The notes beneath the pieces were generated by a model, which did no database searches, had not been told where the DNA came from, and saw nothing but the letters and a program-made list of their open reading frames with translations. The translations under genes and the position numbers were made by a program. Positions 6,743-8,983 of a stretch of DNA of 8,983 bases are shown one piece after another. The first letter of the stretch is position 1. Every line of letters starts with the position of its first letter. The DNA is from Phycisphaerales bacterium. GTDB lineage: Bacteria; Planctomycetota; Phycisphaerae; Phycisphaerales; UBA1924. The stretch spans positions 1-8,983 of the forward strand of contig JAESSR010000233.1 in the NCBI GenBank assembly GCA_016764015.1, read 5' to 3'.

Positions 6743-7318
6743 ATGGAAAACACAGAGTTTGACAAATTGATCGAGTTCATTGAACGGTGTGGGGCAAAAG
6801 GCTGGTTGAATAAAGCTACATCTTCTTCAATTAAAAGCGCGCTCCTCAGAATGCAAGTTGTCCTAGAGCCTCATGAGGCTGGGTCATTGGACAACCTAGA
6901 CATTGAAGCAGTAGTGCGACGATTTGCGAATCTACACCCGGATGTAGCTTCCGGTTCATTGCAAGCTTACAAGAGTCGTAGTGCGCGAGCTATTGCCATA
7001 TATCAGGATTATCTGAAGGACCCCGTTAATTGGCAAGCGCCAACATCGACGGGATATCGCGCCAGAACATCGGTAAAAAAAACGGGTTCTAAGGCGAAAA
7101 AATCAAGTAAGTCTGCTTCAGTTAAATCAGATGAAGTAATGCCTGAGGTTGAACCTCATGGGCATACGAAACAGGGAGCAGGTGGCTTTACTTATCCGTT
7201 CCCCTTGCGGAGTGATCACACAATTATGATCTCAAATGTGCCACGCGATCTAAAGACGGCGGAAGTAGATCGTTTAGCTGCGTTCCTTCGTTCTCTAGCT
7301 GAGGATTTTCAGCCGTAA
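6743..7318 (+). CDS. Accessory protein of unknown function with C-terminal YPFPLR block
   Basis: 191 residues, starting at the ATG that sits on the predicted transcription start. I do not recognise a named family. Residues 1-97 are helical: a core like GSLQAYKSRSARAIAIYQDY (71-90) resembles the small helical bundle at the N-terminus of tyrosine recombinases, but no catalytic recombinase domain follows. Residues 105-131 form a Lys/Ser-rich basic linker that could touch nucleic acid. Residues 149-187 form a compact block, YPFPLR followed by a short beta segment, VPRDL, and a helix EVDRLAAFLRSLA; I recall similar C-termini in uncharacterised bacterial proteins but cannot name them. Codons are more AT-rich (many AAA, TCT, ACA, TTG) than in the phosphohexomutase and aconitase genes, suggesting acquisition. 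It stands alone, flanked by a hairpin repeat and a tRNA-like remnant. There is no signal peptide, so it is probably cytoplasmic. Confidence 0.75.
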   Translation: MENTEFDKLIEFIERCGAKGWLNKATSSSIKSALLRMQVVLEPHEAGSLDNLDIEAVVRRFANLHPDVASGSLQAYKSRSARAIAIYQDYLKDPVNWQAPTSTGYRARTSVKKTGSKAKKSSKSASVKSDEVMPEVEPHGHTKQGAGGFTYPFPLRSDHTIMISNVPRDLKTAEVDRLAAFLRSLAEDFQP

Positions 7319-7340
7319 AAAAACCCCGCGAAAGCGGGGC
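7317..7340 (-). terminator. Rho-independent terminator for the aconitase gene (minus strand)
   Basis: A perfect 6-bp stem CCCCGC (7324-7329) and GCGGGG (7334-7339) with a GAAA loop is flanked on the left by seven A (7317-7323), which read as seven T after the hairpin on the minus strand. That is a textbook terminator for transcripts coming from the aconitase gene, 117 bp downstream of its stop. On the plus strand the hairpin is followed only by CTTAAT, so it may end the accessory gene's transcript weakly. The A-run overlaps the TAA stop of the accessory gene. Confidence 0.8.
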
Positions 7341-7351
7341 TTAATCCAAAC

Positions 7352-7420
7352 GGGGTACCAGTTGGTACGCAAGTTGGCTTCCTATCCAGACTTGGCGGGG
7401 TTCGATTCCCCGGTGCTCCA
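7352..7420 (+). other. Degenerate tRNA-like sequence (tRNA pseudogene or attachment-site remnant)
   Basis: The 3' half is convincing: a perfect T-arm CGGGG-TTCGATT-CCCCG (7396-7412), then GTGCTCC (7413-7419) and a discriminator A with no encoded CCA. GGGGTAC (7352-7358) can pair with GTGCTCC along all seven positions using two G-T pairs, and AGTTGGTA (7360-7367) is a typical D-loop string. However, the 5' D-stem strand is missing, the total is only 69 nt, and the anticodon hairpin (TTGG, loop CTTCCTAT, CCAG) has an 8-nt loop. Removing one T would give CTCCTAT, as in tRNA-Arg(CCT). I infer a decayed tRNA or the 3' remnant left by site-specific integration; a functional odd tRNA is less likely. 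It is also antisense to the aconitase 3' UTR. Confidence 0.5.
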
Positions 7421-7456
7421 TTGTAATCGGTCAGTCATGACGATACAAGTGAAAAA

Positions 7457-8983
7457 TCAGGCTAATTGCTTCGATTCATTGAGTTTCTTCCGAATCACCG
7501 TATGCAAAATCCCGCCGTTGCGGAAATACTCGATCTCCACAGGCGTATCCACTCGGCACATCGTCACAAACTCGAAGCTGCTTCCGTCAGGTCGCGTTGC
7601 CTTCACAGGCACATCGCACCGTGGCGAAAGATCCGCAGGCATCAGGACATCAAACGCCTCGTCGCCCTTGATTCCAAGTGACTTGGCTGAGTCGCCGTTC
7701 TTGAACACGACTGGCAACACACCCATGAACACCAAGTTCGAGCGATGGATCCGCTCGAAGCTCTCAGCGATCACGGCCTTCACGCCAAGGAGCAATGTGC
7801 CCTTGGCGGCCCAGTCGCGCGATGATCCCATCCCATAGTCTTTACCAGCAATCACAACCAAAGTCGTGCCTGCCGCTTTGTAATCCATCGCCGCATCATA
7901 AATGTATTCAACGGGTGCCGATGCAAGATCGTTGCCCTTGGTGAAGTTGCGTGTCCATCCGCCTTCGGGTTGTTCGCCCGTGTTGACATCGGCTGCGACT
8001 TGGTTCTTCACCCGCACATTGGCGAATGTGCCGCGCGTCATCACGCGATCATTGCCTCGGCGTGAACCAAACGAGTTGAAGTTGCTCACCGCAACGCCTT
8101 GAGCAATCAAGTATTGCCCAGCCGGAGTCTCAGGCTCAATCCGACCCGCAGGCGATATGTGATCCGTCGTGACAGAATCGGCAAGCAAGCACAGCACGCG
8201 TGCGTTCTCGATCTCGCTGAAGCCCGGTGCCTCTTCCGTCATCCCCTCAAAGAAAGGCGGATTCTGGATATAGGTCGAGTCATCTTGCCAAGGGAACAAG
8301 TCGCTCTGCGATGCAGGCACCGCGTTCCACTCTTCGTTCTCGGTGTACACCGCGCCATACTTGGCCTTGAACTGCTCGGTCGTCACGCACGAAGCAACCG
8401 CTTCGTGTACTTCATCATTCGTCGGCCAAATGTCCTTCAAATATACATCGGTGCCGTCAGGTGCCTGACACAAAGGCTCGTTGTACACATCAACATCAAT
8501 CCGCCCAGCCAATGCATACGCAACAACCAGTGGGGGGCTCGCCAAGAAGTTGCCCTTGATATCTGGATGGATGCGTCCTTCGAAGTTTCGGTTGCCCGAA
8601 AGAATCGAAGTGACGGCCAGCTTGCCTTCCTTGATCCCGTCTTCGATCTCGCTCGGTAAAGGCCCAGAGTTCCCAATACAAGTCGTGCACCCATATCCAA
8701 CGGTGTTAAACCCGATCGCATCAAGATCAGCCGACAAGTTCGCTTTGTCGAGATATTCCGTCACAACCTTCGAACCCGGTGCGAGCGATGTCTTCACCCA
8801 GGGCTTGCGGTTCAGTCCCAATGCACGCGCCCTGCGTGCAACCAAGCCGGCTGCGACCAGCACATCCGGGTTCGATGTATTCGTACAACTTGTTATCGCC
8901 GCGATCACAATCGAACCATGCTTGAGTTCCGAAGTCATCCCAACCTCAGCCGGATGTGATTGGGCAGTATGCGTAATCGTCAC
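7457..8983 (-). CDS. acnA: Aconitate hydratase, C-terminal 508 residues (start off the window)
   Basis: The minus-strand frame enters at the right edge and ends at TGA 7457-7459. Its first codon in the window is an internal GTG, not a start; full AcnA enzymes are near 890-900 residues, so about 380-390 are missing. The fragment carries all three [4Fe-4S] cysteines: SCTNTSNP (Cys33 of the fragment) and [10 protein letters not shown] (Cys99 and Cys102). It also holds [26 protein letters not shown] and the swivelling C-terminal domain with the catalytic-serine motif [12 protein letters not shown]. The enzyme isomerises citrate to isocitrate through cis-aconitate in the TCA cycle, in the cytoplasm. 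The sequence style is that of the AcnA/IRP1 branch, not AcnB. A strong terminator lies 117 bp downstream. The fragment shows no frameshift or missing key residue. Confidence 0.96.
   Translation of the reverse strand: MTITHTAQSHPAEVGMTSELKHGSIVIAAITSCTNTSNPDVLVAAGLVARRARALGLNRKPWVKTSLAPGSKVVTEYLDKANLSADLDAIGFNTVGYGCTTCIGNSGPLPSEIEDGIKEGKLAVTSILSGNRNFEGRIHPDIKGNFLASPPLVVAYALAGRIDVDVYNEPLCQAPDGTDVYLKDIWPTNDEVHEAVASCVTTEQFKAKYGAVYTENEEWNAVPASQSDLFPWQDDSTYIQNPPFFEGMTEEAPGFSEIENARVLCLLADSVTTDHISPAGRIEPETPAGQYLIAQGVAVSNFNSFGSRRGNDRVMTRGTFANVRVKNQVAADVNTGEQPEGGWTRNFTKGNDLASAPVEYIYDAAMDYKAAGTTLVVIAGKDYGMGSSRDWAAKGTLLLGVKAVIAESFERIHRSNLVFMGVLPVVFKNGDSAKSLGIKGDEAFDVLMPADLSPRCDVPVKATRPDGSSFEFVTMCRVDTPVEIEYFRNGGILHTVIRKKLNESKQLA

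Noticed and set aside
6421..6780. 119-aa minus-strand reading frame
   Set aside because: Part of it is translated from the GC-rich hairpin repeat, and its first codons overlap the accessory gene and its promoter. There is no coherent domain.
7060..7420. tmRNA (ssrA) ending at 7420
   Set aside because: The T-arm and GCTCCA-like end are compatible, but no matching 5' end or tag frame exists upstream, where the protein gene lies. A D-loop-like string at 7360-7367 fits a tRNA better.
8981..8983. GTG at the right edge as the start of aconitase
   Set aside because: The fragment begins deep in the AcnA sequence, just before the first cluster cysteine. The real start must be several hundred codons beyond the window.
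1..8983. CRISPR array, transposase, integrase or toxin-antitoxin pair
   Set aside because: No regularly spaced repeats, no DDE or tyrosine-recombinase catalytic motifs, and no recognisable toxin-antitoxin gene pair are visible on either strand.

Overview
The window reads as a chromosomal segment of a Gram-negative bacterium of moderately high GC. An outer-membrane TolC-type lipoprotein, a periplasmic SH3-like protein and a small lipoprotein all point to a double-membrane envelope. The protein style (SH3b and FIST proteins, acidic and Asp/Glu-rich coding, several starts without a Shine-Dalgarno sequence) makes me suspect a planctomycete of the Phycisphaerae type. That taxonomic guess is inference and rests on no marker gene.

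Layout. Positions 1-1461 (minus) hold the N-terminal 487 residues of a TolC-family efflux lipoprotein whose C-terminus lies off the left edge. Across a 126-bp divergent spacer, a plus-strand pair runs from 1588 to 4280: a secreted SH3-like/coiled-coil protein, then a cytoplasmic FIST-domain protein, joined by an ATGA stop/start overlap. After a 227-bp spacer with a candidate promoter comes a complete phosphomannomutase/phosphoglucomutase (4508-5929), closed by an intrinsic terminator. Facing it is a small lipoprotein gene (5993-6378, minus) that appears to be broken by a single frameshift.

Positions 6379-7420 look accessory. They hold a GC-rich compound hairpin element (6495-6545), two perfect palindromes, a near-consensus sigma70-type promoter whose expected transcription start falls on the ATG of the next gene (leaderless), an AT-richer gene of unknown function with a conserved-looking C-terminal YPFPLR block (6743-7318), and a degenerate tRNA-like sequence (7352-7420). 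The right end (7457-8983, minus) is the C-terminal 508 residues of aconitate hydratase, whose terminator lies at 7317-7340, at the end of the accessory gene.

Functionally the flanks are housekeeping: aconitase in the TCA cycle, phosphohexomutase for sugar-nucleotide and polysaccharide precursors, and envelope export. The most unusual part is the 6.4-7.4 kb cassette. I see no clear defence system, CRISPR array, transposase or integrase. The best candidates for something undescribed are the small YPFPLR-motif gene with its leaderless, palindrome-embedded promoter, and the SH3b-FIST bicistron.
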